From the NCBI RefSeq assembly GCF_000155735.2, contig NC_020908.1, positions 1,555,001 to 1,619,000 of the forward strand: DNA of 64,000 nucleotides, written 5' to 3'. Both the position numbers and the translations under genes were made by a program. Below are positions 27,505 to 36,146 of the stretch, one piece after another; the stretch's first letter is position 1; every line of letters begins with the position of its first letter. The notes under the pieces were generated by a model, which saw nothing but the letters and a program-made list of their open reading frames with translations, searched no databases and was not told the origin of the DNA. This stretch comes from Octadecabacter arcticus 238 (GTDB taxonomy: Bacteria > Pseudomonadota > Alphaproteobacteria > Rhodobacterales > Rhodobacteraceae).

Positions 27505-28439
27505 TTTCGCATGAGGTATTTGAAAATTGCGTGATGCGCGCAGCGCTTGCACCGACCGTCCACAACACCCAACCCGCCCGCTGGGTGCGCGACGGGGACG
27601 TGCTGTCGTTGTTTTGTGATACCAATGTCGGCCTGACGGTTGGCGACCCCACAGGGCGCGACGCAGCCCTGTCTTGTGGCGCGGTTCTTGTGGCGATGGT
27701 ACTGGCCTTGTCGGCCCATGACATAGCCGCCTGCGCAACCTTGACCGACAAAGATACATCACCAGGTCTGGGCCTTGTCGCAGTTGCGCATTTGACCTTG
27801 TCGCGCGGTCCAAAAGACGGCCTACATGCCCAGCTTGAGCGCCGTTTCACTTGGCGCGGTCAATTTGCATCCCAACCTGTGCAATTGTACGGTTGGACCC
27901 GCGCAGATACGCGCCTCATTGTGGATCTGACAAGTCGTGACTGGATCGCCGAGCGCAACGATTGGGCGAGTTTTGAAATCATGCAAAGCGCCGGTTTTCG
28001 CCATGAACTGGTCAGCTGGATGCGGTTGAATGACAGGCACCCGCGCGCCGGGCTCGACGGAATGGACCGCGCGTCTATGCGTTTGAGCCGCGGTGAGGCC
28101 CGCGCGGTCCCTTTCGTTTTGATCAAGTTGTGGCGGTTTTTGAACGTTTTTGGGTTCACCAAAAACCTTATTACTGAACATGAAGTGACATTAACTTCAC
28201 CGCTTATAGCATTGTTTCACTGTGATATTATTGAAAGTCCAATCGTATCTGGCCGCGCCTATCTTCGCTTGTGCCTCGAGGCGGCGTCACTGGGGTTCGC
28301 GGGCTGGCCAATGGCGGCAGTGTCTGATCACCCGACCGCCAACAGACAGGTCTGTGACAGGTTTGGCATTGCGTCCGATCGCCGACTTGTTCAGGTCATT
28401 CGCTTTGGCATTCCTACAGGCGATGCACCGCCCCGATAA
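27501..28439 (+). CDS. nitroreductase-like (Acg-type) flavoprotein
   Basis: 312 aa from the ATG at 27501, which overlaps the preceding stop by four bases. The N-terminal ALAPTVHNTQPARWVRDGD is the FMN-binding start typical of nitroreductase/Acg-like proteins. YLRLCLEAASLGFAGWPMAA near the C-terminus matches the second half of the fold. Such proteins bind FMN and may act as reductases or as flavin-storage proteins. The substrate is unknown; coupling with the membrane protein upstream suggests a shared role. Confidence 0.7.
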   Translation: MISHEVFENCVMRAALAPTVHNTQPARWVRDGDVLSLFCDTNVGLTVGDPTGRDAALSCGAVLVAMVLALSAHDIAACATLTDKDTSPGLGLVAVAHLTLSRGPKDGLHAQLERRFTWRGQFASQPVQLYGWTRADTRLIVDLTSRDWIAERNDWASFEIMQSAGFRHELVSWMRLNDRHPRAGLDGMDRASMRLSRGEARAVPFVLIKLWRFLNVFGFTKNLITEHEVTLTSPLIALFHCDIIESPIVSGRAYLRLCLEAASLGFAGWPMAAVSDHPTANRQVCDRFGIASDRRLVQVIRFGIPTGDAPPR

Positions 28440-28498
28440 CGGCGGCCTTTGGCCGAAGTTTTGCGCAATTCGAGGTTTTAAGCTAGTCGACATCTTGG

Positions 28499-29821
28499 CT
28501 AATCGACGGGCAATCCGCTGGGCACTGTCGCTGGCCGTCCTAGGGGGCGTTCCTCAGCCGTGTTGCCCGTCAATGCATGAAGGAACGCTTCTATATCAGA
28601 AACTTGCGTTGCGTTCATGGTCACAGGAATGATATCCAAAACCTCCTTCTGACGCGCCATTTCACGGCGGTCCTGCTGTATTGCAAAATCAACGCCCTCC
28701 ATCCACGGCGCGACAGGCAACGCAGCCATGTCAGTCGTCCATGCGGCGCGGGCGCCAACAGGGTCCAAATGATGGCGTATCATGTCGCCCAAGTTTGGAT
28801 ATGCACCGTTATGACCATAGGGTGCGGTCAGTGCGACGTTGCGCAAGGATGGTGTTCGAAATCTATAAGCATCTGATAATAGATCCGTTTCCCCCATTCG
28901 GCCCACATCACGCGGCATCTTGTCAAAAGAACGTGTGCGACCGGGTCCAAAAGCTGGCAGGCCAAGTGCGTGAAAATCCTGATCGGTGAACAGAGGGCCG
29001 CTGTGACAGCTTGCGCAACCGGCTGTGCCAAAGAACAAGTCGCGGCCACGTTCGGCGTTGTCTGGCAGCGCCGTTCCGGTCAGCCATGCATCATAGGGGC
29101 TGTCGAAACTGCGCCATTCGGTCGTGATGAATGCCCCCATCGCATTACCAATCTCAACGATAGTAATATCGGATATGTCATTAACAGAATCAAATGCTTG
29201 CAAGAACAACCTCACGTATTCAGGCTCGGCGCGAATACGCGTTTCGATGATCGGCCATGCCGCATCAATTCTGTCATGGGTCGCGCCAGCGATATCGTTT
29301 TCACCGGGGTTTCCGGCCATCTCGAATTGCGCCGTGAGGGGAAACAGGGATTGCGCTGCGACGATGTTGTCGAGGCCCGCTGGCAGCCATTCTTCGGCAG
29401 GGGAATCAAAGCCGTTGTCGAACTGATCTGACACTTCGAGCCGGCCATCCCAAAACAATAAATCAATAGAATTATGCCCTATATTCCAAAGGCTTGGCGC
29501 GTTTCTGGGGATGCGTTTGCGGATGTCTTCGGCGGTGCGGTCTGGCCCGACACCAATGCCGCCTTCGCCAATGCCCAAGGACAGCCCGTCGCCGCCTGCT
29601 TGGTCATGGTGATGGCAGGTTCCGCAGGATATGTTCCTGTTGCCGCTCAATATTTTGTCGTAAAACAGCAATTGCCCAATGCGGGCTTGCGCTGGGTCGG
29701 CGTCCACGAAATCATCCATTGAAATCAGGTCCGCCAAAGCTGCGCCAGCCCCCAAAATAAGGAGGCACATCGCGTGCACACCCTGTACACAACCTGTATG
29801 TACATGCGTCATACGATTCAT
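28499..29821 (-). CDS. dihaem cytochrome c peroxidase / MauG-like protein
   Basis: Up to 440 aa with two c-type haem motifs, ISCGTCHHHD near residue 68 and GCASCHSGPLF near residue 270. FRTPSLRNVALTAPYGHNGAYPNLGDMI is the region that usually carries a distal haem ligand. A hydrophobic export signal MCLLILGAGAALA directs it to the periplasm. The start is unclear: the frame begins at 29821, but MCLLILG at 29770 is also possible. The function would be H2O2 reduction or MauG-type oxidation of a partner protein; no methylamine dehydrogenase gene is near. Confidence 0.88.
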   Translation of the reverse strand: MNRMTHVHTGCVQGVHAMCLLILGAGAALADLISMDDFVDADPAQARIGQLLFYDKILSGNRNISCGTCHHHDQAGGDGLSLGIGEGGIGVGPDRTAEDIRKRIPRNAPSLWNIGHNSIDLLFWDGRLEVSDQFDNGFDSPAEEWLPAGLDNIVAAQSLFPLTAQFEMAGNPGENDIAGATHDRIDAAWPIIETRIRAEPEYVRLFLQAFDSVNDISDITIVEIGNAMGAFITTEWRSFDSPYDAWLTGTALPDNAERGRDLFFGTAGCASCHSGPLFTDQDFHALGLPAFGPGRTRSFDKMPRDVGRMGETDLLSDAYRFRTPSLRNVALTAPYGHNGAYPNLGDMIRHHLDPVGARAAWTTDMAALPVAPWMEGVDFAIQQDRREMARQKEVLDIIPVTMNATQVSDIEAFLHALTGNTAEERPLGRPATVPSGLPVD

Positions 29822-30292
29822 TGCGTCATTTTGGCAGGTTTCGTGACCATCTCAAGCCCTGTCTTGGCCGTCGATCTTGAGGAGGCCCGTGATCTGATGG
29901 AGGCGGGGGCGTTCGTCGAGGCGCGCGCCCAGTTTGAGGTTCTGGCGCGATCCGGAAATGCCGATGCCGAAGAGCTGATCGGCGTGATGTATGCGCTGGG
30001 GCTGGGGGTAGAACGCGACGATGAACGCGCCTTTGAGTGGTACCTGCGCGCGTCGATGAAGGGCCATCCTGGGGCGCAATCAGGGATTGGATGGTATTAT
30101 GAATTGGGCCGCGGGATGCCTGCGCCGGATCTGGTGCGGGCGTATTTGTGGTATGCGTTGAGCGCGATCGGTGGTGACATTGATGCGCCGGACAGTCTGG
30201 AACAATTAACGCCGAGAATGAGCGCCGAGCAACGCGCGCGCGCCGAGGTCTTGGTGGATGACTACCGCGTGTGGATGTATCCGTTTCGCTAA
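29804..30292 (+). CDS. exported Sel1-like repeat protein
   Basis: 162 aa from MRHTIHCVILAGF, with a cleavable signal peptide ending at VLAVDL. Three Sel1/TPR-like units follow (AEELIGVMYALGLGVERDDE, RAFEWYLRASMKGHPGAQSG, IGWYYELGRGMPAPDLVRAY LWYALSA). The frame could start at 29774. It is divergent from the dihaem peroxidase gene and the annotated 5' ends may overlap, so a shared promoter region is likely. SLR proteins usually scaffold protein complexes in the periplasm. Confidence 0.75.
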   Translation: MRHTIHCVILAGFVTISSPVLAVDLEEARDLMEAGAFVEARAQFEVLARSGNADAEELIGVMYALGLGVERDDERAFEWYLRASMKGHPGAQSGIGWYYELGRGMPAPDLVRAYLWYALSAIGGDIDAPDSLEQLTPRMSAEQRARAEVLVDDYRVWMYPFR

Positions 30293-30346
30293 ATCATCTG
30301 ACCGTCAGTCGTGCGGGGGCACCAAAAGTGCCCCCACGTTGACAGA

Positions 30347-31021
30347 TTACATCAAAGCCAAAAGTTTCTTTGCCGCCTCTTCGGAAGACGCGGGGTTCTG
30401 GCCGGTGACCAAGGTGCCGTCCGTGACGACAAAGGAGGCCCAATCGTCGCCCCTTTGGTAGTCGCCGTCGTTGGCCTTCAGCATGTCTTCGACCAAAAAC
30501 GGCACGACATTTGTTAGGCCAACTGCGTCTTCTTCGGTGTTGGTGAACCCAGTCACGGTTTTGCCTGAGACCAGTGGTTTCCCGTCTTGCGCCTTGGGGT
30601 GTTTGAAGATTGCGGGAGCGTGGCAAACAGCACCGATGGGGCGGTTGTTATGTGCGAAGGCTTCGAGCAATTTGATACTGTCTTTGTCTTCGGCCAAATC
30701 CCACAGCGGCCCGTGGCCCCCAGGATAGAAAACAGCGTCATAGTCGGCGTCGTTGACGTCAGCCAAGATGTGCGTGTTGGCCAAGACTTTCTGCGCTGCC
30801 TCGTCCTTTTTGAAACGGGCGGTGGCGTCGGTCTGGGCGTCTTCGGAATCGCTGCTGGGATCAAGGGGGGGCTTGCCACCCTTTGGTGAGGCGAGCGTGA
30901 TGTCCGCGCCCGCGTCTTTCAGCACATAGTAAGGTGCTGCAAATTCTTCGAGCCAGAAACCGGTCTTATTGCCAGTATCACCCAGTTGGTCATGCGATGT
31001 AAGTACCATCAGAATTTTCAT
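30347..31021 (-). CDS. DJ-1/PfpI family protein (Hsp31-like glyoxalase III/deglycase)
   Basis: 224 aa from MKILMVLTSHD, a usual start for this family. The nucleophile Cys is in RPIGAVCHAPAIF, the Glu in WLEEFAAPYYVL and the supporting region in YDAVFYPGGHGPLWDL. The type fits the Hsp31-like class I glutamine-amidotransferase fold proteins that detoxify methylglyoxal. AAGGAACGACAG precedes the ATG. It stands alone, convergent with the SLR gene. Confidence 0.9.
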   Translation of the reverse strand: MKILMVLTSHDQLGDTGNKTGFWLEEFAAPYYVLKDAGADITLASPKGGKPPLDPSSDSEDAQTDATARFKKDEAAQKVLANTHILADVNDADYDAVFYPGGHGPLWDLAEDKDSIKLLEAFAHNNRPIGAVCHAPAIFKHPKAQDGKPLVSGKTVTGFTNTEEDAVGLTNVVPFLVEDMLKANDGDYQRGDDWASFVVTDGTLVTGQNPASSEEAAKKLLALM

Positions 31022-31235
31022 CTGTCGTTCCTTTATGATTGCCGTTTTGCTGATTGAAGGGCGCGCGCCATAATGCTGCGCAGTTCGGGAAACCCACGAT
31101 TGTAAAGAGAGCCTAGCGATCGCTATCTCCCTTATTATATAGTCCGAAGTGGTCAGTTTTGAAGTGTTCCACGACAAGAGATGTTACGATTGTTGAGGTG
31201 ACGTGGCGCTACCCATGCATCACTGAACTGCAAAT

Positions 31236-31264
31236 GAAAAAGGCCGCCCCTGATGGGACGGCCC
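31236..31264 (-). terminator. rho-independent terminator after dctP
   Basis: On the minus strand GGGCCGTCCC, a short loop and GGGGCGGCC are followed by TTTTTC, a GC-rich hairpin with a T-run. It lies 23 bp after the dctP stop codon and should end the smo-like/TRAP operon. Confidence 0.8.
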
Positions 31265-31286
31265 AGCCTTTGGCTAGCGGTTAAGC

Positions 31287-32348
31287 TTAGTTCAGGTCGG
31301 CGTCATAGCCTGCGGCCAGATCGGCCTCAACGTCATCCACAGCCGCGATCAATGCGTCGAGGATTTCGTTGCCGCCGTCGACGTTTTCACGAAACCACGC
31401 CTGAACCGGTGTTGCAGCTTGCGCGAACATGGCCTTCTCTTCGGGGGACGGCACATAAAGGTTGCCGCCGCCTTCCACGAAGTCTGCGTAGGCTTGGATC
31501 GAATTGCGCTTAGGCGAGGCGAATGTTGCCTGCTGCAGCGCATAGAAGCCATCAACGATAACGCGGCGCTGTGCTTCGTCCATGCCAGTGAAGCGTTCGT
31601 TGTTCATCCACCAAAGCGCACCCATATAGGCATGACCGTCAAGTGTAACGTATTGCAGGCCCGCATCGGGGAATTTCATGCCCATGATGTCGGTAATGCC
31701 ATTTTTGGAGCCTTCAACGACGCCGGTCTGGAAAGACGTGAACAATTCAGGCCACGGGATCGGGGTCGGGGAGGCACCAAGTGCGCGCACGAGTTCTTGT
31801 GGCAAGTCAGCGACGACTGTGCGGATTTTCAGGCCTTCCATGTCAGCAGGTGTCATGACGGGGCGCACAGTGTTGGCAAAGTTGCGCCAACCGCCTGTGT
31901 TACCAACCGTCATCAGACGAATGGTATCGTCGGATGTTTCCAGTGCCATGTCGCGCATCGTGCGGACAAAATCGCCCTGAAGAACGCCTTCGGCCACGCG
32001 GTCATCGGACATCAGATACGGCAGGTCGAGGACTTGCACATAAGGAAAGATGCCAGCCGCACCACCAGAGGTGGAGATGTAGATGTCGATAGAGCCTTCG
32101 GAAACGCCCTCAAGGCATTCAGCGCCTGTTGAACACAGCTGCGTGCCGATAAACAATTCCACTTCGATCGCGCCGTTTGAGGCGGCTTCGACGTAGTTCT
32201 TGAACACGATCAGACCGTCATAGTCTTCGTCGTTTTCGTTGCTGTTTGCGGTCGCGCGTAGCGTGATCGAATGGCCATCCGCATAAACAGGCGCCGCTGC
32301 AAGTGTGTAGGCGGCGATGATGCCAGCCGTTGCGATATATTTCATCAT
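31287..32348 (-). CDS. dctP: TRAP transporter substrate-binding protein DctP
   Basis: 353-aa periplasmic binding protein with signal peptide MMKYIATAGIIAAYTLAAA ending at VYADG. Family elements: FKNYVEAASNGAIEVELFIG, the conserved Arg in GLKIRTVVADLPQEL (ligand acid group) and PIPWPELFTSFQTGVVEGS. Together with DctM and DctQ encoded upstream it forms a sodium-driven TRAP importer for an organic acid or sulfonate. Its position downstream of a flavin-dependent sulfonate-type monooxygenase set suggests a sulfonated sugar or similar substrate. Confidence 0.93.
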   Translation of the reverse strand: MMKYIATAGIIAAYTLAAAPVYADGHSITLRATANSNENDEDYDGLIVFKNYVEAASNGAIEVELFIGTQLCSTGAECLEGVSEGSIDIYISTSGGAAGIFPYVQVLDLPYLMSDDRVAEGVLQGDFVRTMRDMALETSDDTIRLMTVGNTGGWRNFANTVRPVMTPADMEGLKIRTVVADLPQELVRALGASPTPIPWPELFTSFQTGVVEGSKNGITDIMGMKFPDAGLQYVTLDGHAYMGALWWMNNERFTGMDEAQRRVIVDGFYALQQATFASPKRNSIQAYADFVEGGGNLYVPSPEEKAMFAQAATPVQAWFRENVDGGNEILDALIAAVDDVEADLAAGYDADLN

Positions 32349-32386
32349 TTAAGTAATCCTCCCAGATTGATGAATTTAGTTTGGTG

Positions 32387-33934
32387 TTAGTTTGGTGGCG
32401 GTCCAGGGCTAATGCAAGCCATGTAACCGATGTCAGGCGGGCATCCGAGGAAGTCCGCGAGATAGGGAACCGTCATGGAAATTTGCGGGAAATAGGTGAG
32501 CAAGAAGATCACCACGACTTCGACCGCAAGGAACGGCAGGATGGCCCATGCGATGGTTTCGACCTTTTCGCGGCTGACCGTCGAGGCCACGAAAAGCACC
32601 AGACCCATGGGGGGCGTGGCAAGGCCAACTGTGAGGTTTACCGACATAATGATGGCGAAATGCACGGGGTGCACGCCGATGTCGGTGAAAATCGGGCCAA
32701 GGATTGGGCCAAGGATGATGATCGCGGGGCCCGCGTCCAGAAACATGCCGACGATGAACAGTAGGATGTTAATCAAGAACAGCAGGATCAGCGGGTTTTC
32801 AGACATCCCAAGGATGATGTCGGCCATGGTTGTGGCCGCACCAGACGTCGCCACGATGGTCTTGAACGCCACAGCCGCGCCGACCAGAAGCAGCACTGAC
32901 GCCGACGCGAGGGCGGAGCGTTGCAACACGTCAAAGAAGTCTGCCCACGTTAGGGAGCGCAGAACAAAGACGCTGACCAGCAGGGCGTAGGCGACAGCGA
33001 CGGTGGAGGCTTCGGTCGGGGTCATGACGCCGACAAGGATACCGCCCAGAATGATAATTGGCGTTTGCAGCGGCACGACGCCCTTTTTGCACACGATGCG
33101 GAAGTCGGCGCTGACAACAGTGCGCAACCACATAAAGAAGAAATGCGCGAAGACGAGCAGCACCGCCAGCGTTCCTACCAGCATCCAGCCTTGCGGTCTT
33201 GCAACACCAGCAAATGAGGACCCAAGCCGGAACACTGCCCAGAGCAAGCCCATGAAGTTGATGCGCAAAAGGATCAGGGACAGCCAATGTTCAATCGGTG
33301 CAATGGTCTGGTTTTTGTGAACGATGCGTTCGGCTTTTGGCAAATCGTAGCGATCGGCCATCAGGCGCACCATGACCATCAGGCCGATACCGACCAAGAT
33401 ACCTGGAACTATGCCCGCCATAAACAGCGCCGCAACGCTTTCGCCCATGACATAGGCGTAAATAATCATGATGCCGCTGGGCGGGATGATCGGGCCAATG
33501 ACAGAACTGGCAGCGGTGATCGCCGCGGCAAATTTACGGGTATAGCCGTTTTTTTCCATGGCGGGGATCAATGTGGAGCCAAGCGCAGATGTATCGGCCA
33601 CGGCAGATCCAGACAGGCCCGCGAACAATATTGATGACAGGATATTCACCTGTGCCAAACCACCGCGCATGTGGCCCATGAAGGCCTGTGAAAATTCCAC
33701 AAGGCGTGTGGTAATGCCGCCGCGGTTCATCACCTCGCCTGCCAACATAAAGAACGGCAATGCCATCAGTGGAAAGCTGTCGATGCCGCTGTAAACATTG
33801 CGGTACAGGATCGCGAGATCCCTTTCATTGCCCGTGACCCACGTCATGAAACCCGGGGCAAACAACAGGGCGAACACGACAGGCGTGCCAATCATCAAAA
33901 TGGCAAGGAAAAGGGGGAGGAACCAAATCAGCAT
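32387..33934 (-). CDS. dctM: TRAP transporter large permease DctM
   Basis: 515-aa integral membrane protein with many helices of the DctM/IT superfamily: ILSSILFAGLSGSAVADTSA, IGPIIPPSGIMIIYAYVMG, VGVMTPTEASTVAVAYALLV and VNLTVGLATPPMGLVLF. It is longer than the usual about 430 aa because of an extra about 90-residue insertion with hydrophobic helices around residues 210-300. Its ATG overlaps the dctQ stop by one base (TAATG). It carries the transport pathway. Confidence 0.93.
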   Translation of the reverse strand: MLIWFLPLFLAILMIGTPVVFALLFAPGFMTWVTGNERDLAILYRNVYSGIDSFPLMALPFFMLAGEVMNRGGITTRLVEFSQAFMGHMRGGLAQVNILSSILFAGLSGSAVADTSALGSTLIPAMEKNGYTRKFAAAITAASSVIGPIIPPSGIMIIYAYVMGESVAALFMAGIVPGILVGIGLMVMVRLMADRYDLPKAERIVHKNQTIAPIEHWLSLILLRINFMGLLWAVFRLGSSFAGVARPQGWMLVGTLAVLLVFAHFFFMWLRTVVSADFRIVCKKGVVPLQTPIIILGGILVGVMTPTEASTVAVAYALLVSVFVLRSLTWADFFDVLQRSALASASVLLLVGAAVAFKTIVATSGAATTMADIILGMSENPLILLFLINILLFIVGMFLDAGPAIIILGPILGPIFTDIGVHPVHFAIIMSVNLTVGLATPPMGLVLFVASTVSREKVETIAWAILPFLAVEVVVIFLLTYFPQISMTVPYLADFLGCPPDIGYMACISPGPPPN

Positions 33935-34689
33935 TATGATGCACTCGCGATCTCTTGGTCGCCAAGCGGGGCGAGGCCAGCGTCGCGCCCGAACAATTTT
34001 AACCCTTGGCGCAGGATCAGTTCGACGCAGACTATGATCAAAAGGTTAATGCCGACCCACAGGGCTGCATATTGGTAATAATTCGAAAACTTCGCGCGGC
34101 ATTTTCCGATCTCGACGCCGAACGGCCAGCGCAGGGTGGATGAACAGCCGCGCCCTGACAGGCTGTCGACGTGATTGTTCAGCCCCTTGTCCCACATCAC
34201 TAGAAGCACCGCGAAGGACATCGCGAACAACACGAGCGTGAGCACCGTGGCGAGGCGTTCAGACAGGGCGCGTTCCAGCATATCAATGGCGACAAACCCA
34301 CCGTGACGATAGGCAATTGGCGCCATAAGTCCGGTCATCCACAACATGCCAAATCGCGCTGCTTCTTCGGTCCAGTTTGGCGCGTCGTTCAAAGCATAGC
34401 GCATGAAGACTTGCAGCAGGATAAAGCACACCATGAGCACCAATGCGGCAACGGCAATAGACTTGCCGACCTTATGAATACTCTCGTTGATCGCCGCATG
34501 AGCTTGTGCGGCAGGGATTGGGCGCAGAATGCAAGCCAGCCAAAGCGCCGCGGCCATTAGACCGACAAGGGCCATGTCGCTGACGCCAATCGCATCGGCC
34601 ACGGCCTCTCGTCGGTCCGAAAAGGCACCGATCAGCAGGATCGCGGCGTAAGCTGCGACGAGTGCTGCGATTTTAAAGCGTCCTCCCAA
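33934..34689 (-). CDS. dctQ: TRAP transporter small permease DctQ (extended N-terminus)
   Basis: About 251 aa. The C-terminal part is a standard DctQ four-helix domain (VLMVCFILLQVFMRYALNDA, NWTEEAARFGMLWMTGL, GGFVAIDMLE). An additional two-helix N-terminal extension (about residues 5-65) exceeds the normal about 170 aa. The nominal start codon at 34689 is TTG with a purine stretch running into it, so the true start is uncertain. It follows the flavin-reductase gene by 76 bp. Confidence 0.85.
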   Translation of the reverse strand: MGGRFKIAALVAAYAAILLIGAFSDRREAVADAIGVSDMALVGLMAAALWLACILRPIPAAQAHAAINESIHKVGKSIAVAALVLMVCFILLQVFMRYALNDAPNWTEEAARFGMLWMTGLMAPIAYRHGGFVAIDMLERALSERLATVLTLVLFAMSFAVLLVMWDKGLNNHVDSLSGRGCSSTLRWPFGVEIGKCRAKFSNYYQYAALWVGINLLIIVCVELILRQGLKLFGRDAGLAPLGDQEIASAS

Positions 34690-34765
34690 AGTATGCCCTC
34701 CCTAGGCGTCATTCAAAAACGTACATTTTAACTTTTTATCAGTCCCTTATGATCCATTCTTAATT

Positions 34766-35251
34766 TTAGCCTTTGATTGATACGAACCGACCTGCCTGAA
34801 ACAAGAGCGGTAAACCATCACGTGCTGCGGCCTCAATAACGCGCCCGACGATGATAACGTGATCGCCCGCATCATGTTCTGCGTCCAAACTGCATTCGAA
34901 CCGCGCAAGGCAGCCGTTGATCAGCGGAACGCCGTTTGCGTTTGTGGTCCAATCGAGCCCTTCAAACGCCGACTTGTCGCGGGTGAAATCGTTGCACAGC
35001 TGCTGTTGATGCCCGTCTAGCACGTGGATCGCAAAATGCTTTGCACCGGTGAAGTATTTGAACCGCTTGGATGATTTCGCGGGCGACCACAGCACAAGGG
35101 GCGGATCGAGAGACACGGAGGCAAAGCTGTTTGCGGTGATACCGATCGGTCCCTCAGCCGACGCGGTCGTCACAACAGTCACGCCAGTTGCATAAGCACC
35201 CAAAGCGTCGCGAAACGCGCGCTGGTCCGTGATTGGGTCAAAAGCGTTCAC
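34766..35251 (-). CDS. flavin reductase (SmoA-like partner of the monooxygenase)
   Basis: 161-aa flavin reductase-like protein (PF01613): GAYATGVTVVTTASAEGPIG, ITANSFASVSLDPPLVLWSP and the GRVIEAAARDGLPLLFQAGRF end. It would reduce FMN with NAD(P)H and hand FMNH2 to the LLM monooxygenase encoded two genes upstream. The start is a GTG directly after the TAG of the aldo/keto reductase gene, so translation is coupled. Gene order monooxygenase, aldo/keto reductase, flavin reductase mirrors smoC-smoB-smoA of the sulfo-SMO pathway. Confidence 0.87.
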   Translation of the reverse strand: MNAFDPITDQRAFRDALGAYATGVTVVTTASAEGPIGITANSFASVSLDPPLVLWSPAKSSKRFKYFTGAKHFAIHVLDGHQQQLCNDFTRDKSAFEGLDWTTNANGVPLINGCLARFECSLDAEHDAGDHVIIVGRVIEAAARDGLPLLFQAGRFVSIKG

Positions 35252-36145
35252 CTATGCCACCTCATGGCCAAGGGCCGATTCATAGAGTTTGAACCATGTT
35301 TGGCGGGTCATCTTTACATTAAAAGCGTCAGAGAACCCTTTGATTCGGCTTATGTTATTTGTTCCCATAACAGGCATAATACTTGCTGGATGTGCCAGCA
35401 GCCAAGCGACTGCAACGGCAGCGCGATCCACGCCATTGTCGCCCGCAACTGCGTCCATCGCGCGGCCGAGGTCGGTGTCAGCTGTCATCAATGCGCCACC
35501 GCCAAGTGGCGACCACGCCATGGGCGCCACGCCGCGTTCCTGCAGAAAGGCCAGATCACCGTTGGTCAGCGCATCGTGGGTGGACAGCGAGACTTCGAGC
35601 TGGTTAGTCACCAGCTTGGATGCCATGGCAGATTCCAGCAAGGTCCAGTCGTGCAGCTTGAAATTCGACACACCAACTGCGCCGATTTTGCCAGATGCGA
35701 CAAGGGCATCCAAGGCCGCACCGGTTTCATGATGGTCCATCAGCGGATCGGGGCGATGGATAAGCAGGACATCAATCTTGTCGATCCCCATCAAGCGCAG
35801 GGAATGGTCAACTGAGGCGACGATATGGTCACGCGTGGTGTCGTAATATTTGCCCGGGGCATCCGAATGGCGCCCCGCTGGCGCAAGGATATCGCATTTT
35901 GTCACGACTTCGATTTGGTCGCGGATGTCTTGGGTCAGACCCGCGCCCATGATTTCTTCGGCCATGTAACCGCCGTAAATATCGGCCTGATCCATGGTCG
36001 TGATGCCCTGTTCCAGACAGGCTTCGATTTTGGCCTGAACCGCTTTGGGGGATGTGTCGTCAACGTCGCCAAGCCGCCACATGCCATAGACAATGCGCGA
36101 CAGGGACAGATCGGGGGTCAGGGTAATGCGTTCCATAGATGCCAT
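35252..36145 (-). CDS. aldo/keto reductase (SmoB-like)
   Basis: 297-aa aldo/keto reductase (TIM barrel). Tetrad elements are visible: Asp and Tyr in MDQADIYGGYMAEE, Lys in EVVTKCDI and His in VLLIHRPDPLMDH. The NADPH-binding end is VMGTNNISRIKGF. It is most like the YdhF type. In sulfoquinovose catabolism SmoB reduces 6-oxo-glucose to glucose after sulfite release, and this gene's place between the monooxygenase and the flavin reductase is the same. The ATG at 36145 lies one base after the preceding stop; a second ATG at 36136 is possible. Confidence 0.87.
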   Translation of the reverse strand: MASMERITLTPDLSLSRIVYGMWRLGDVDDTSPKAVQAKIEACLEQGITTMDQADIYGGYMAEEIMGAGLTQDIRDQIEVVTKCDILAPAGRHSDAPGKYYDTTRDHIVASVDHSLRLMGIDKIDVLLIHRPDPLMDHHETGAALDALVASGKIGAVGVSNFKLHDWTLLESAMASKLVTNQLEVSLSTHDALTNGDLAFLQERGVAPMAWSPLGGGALMTADTDLGRAMDAVAGDNGVDRAAVAVAWLLAHPASIMPVMGTNNISRIKGFSDAFNVKMTRQTWFKLYESALGHEVA

Positions 36146-36146
36146 A

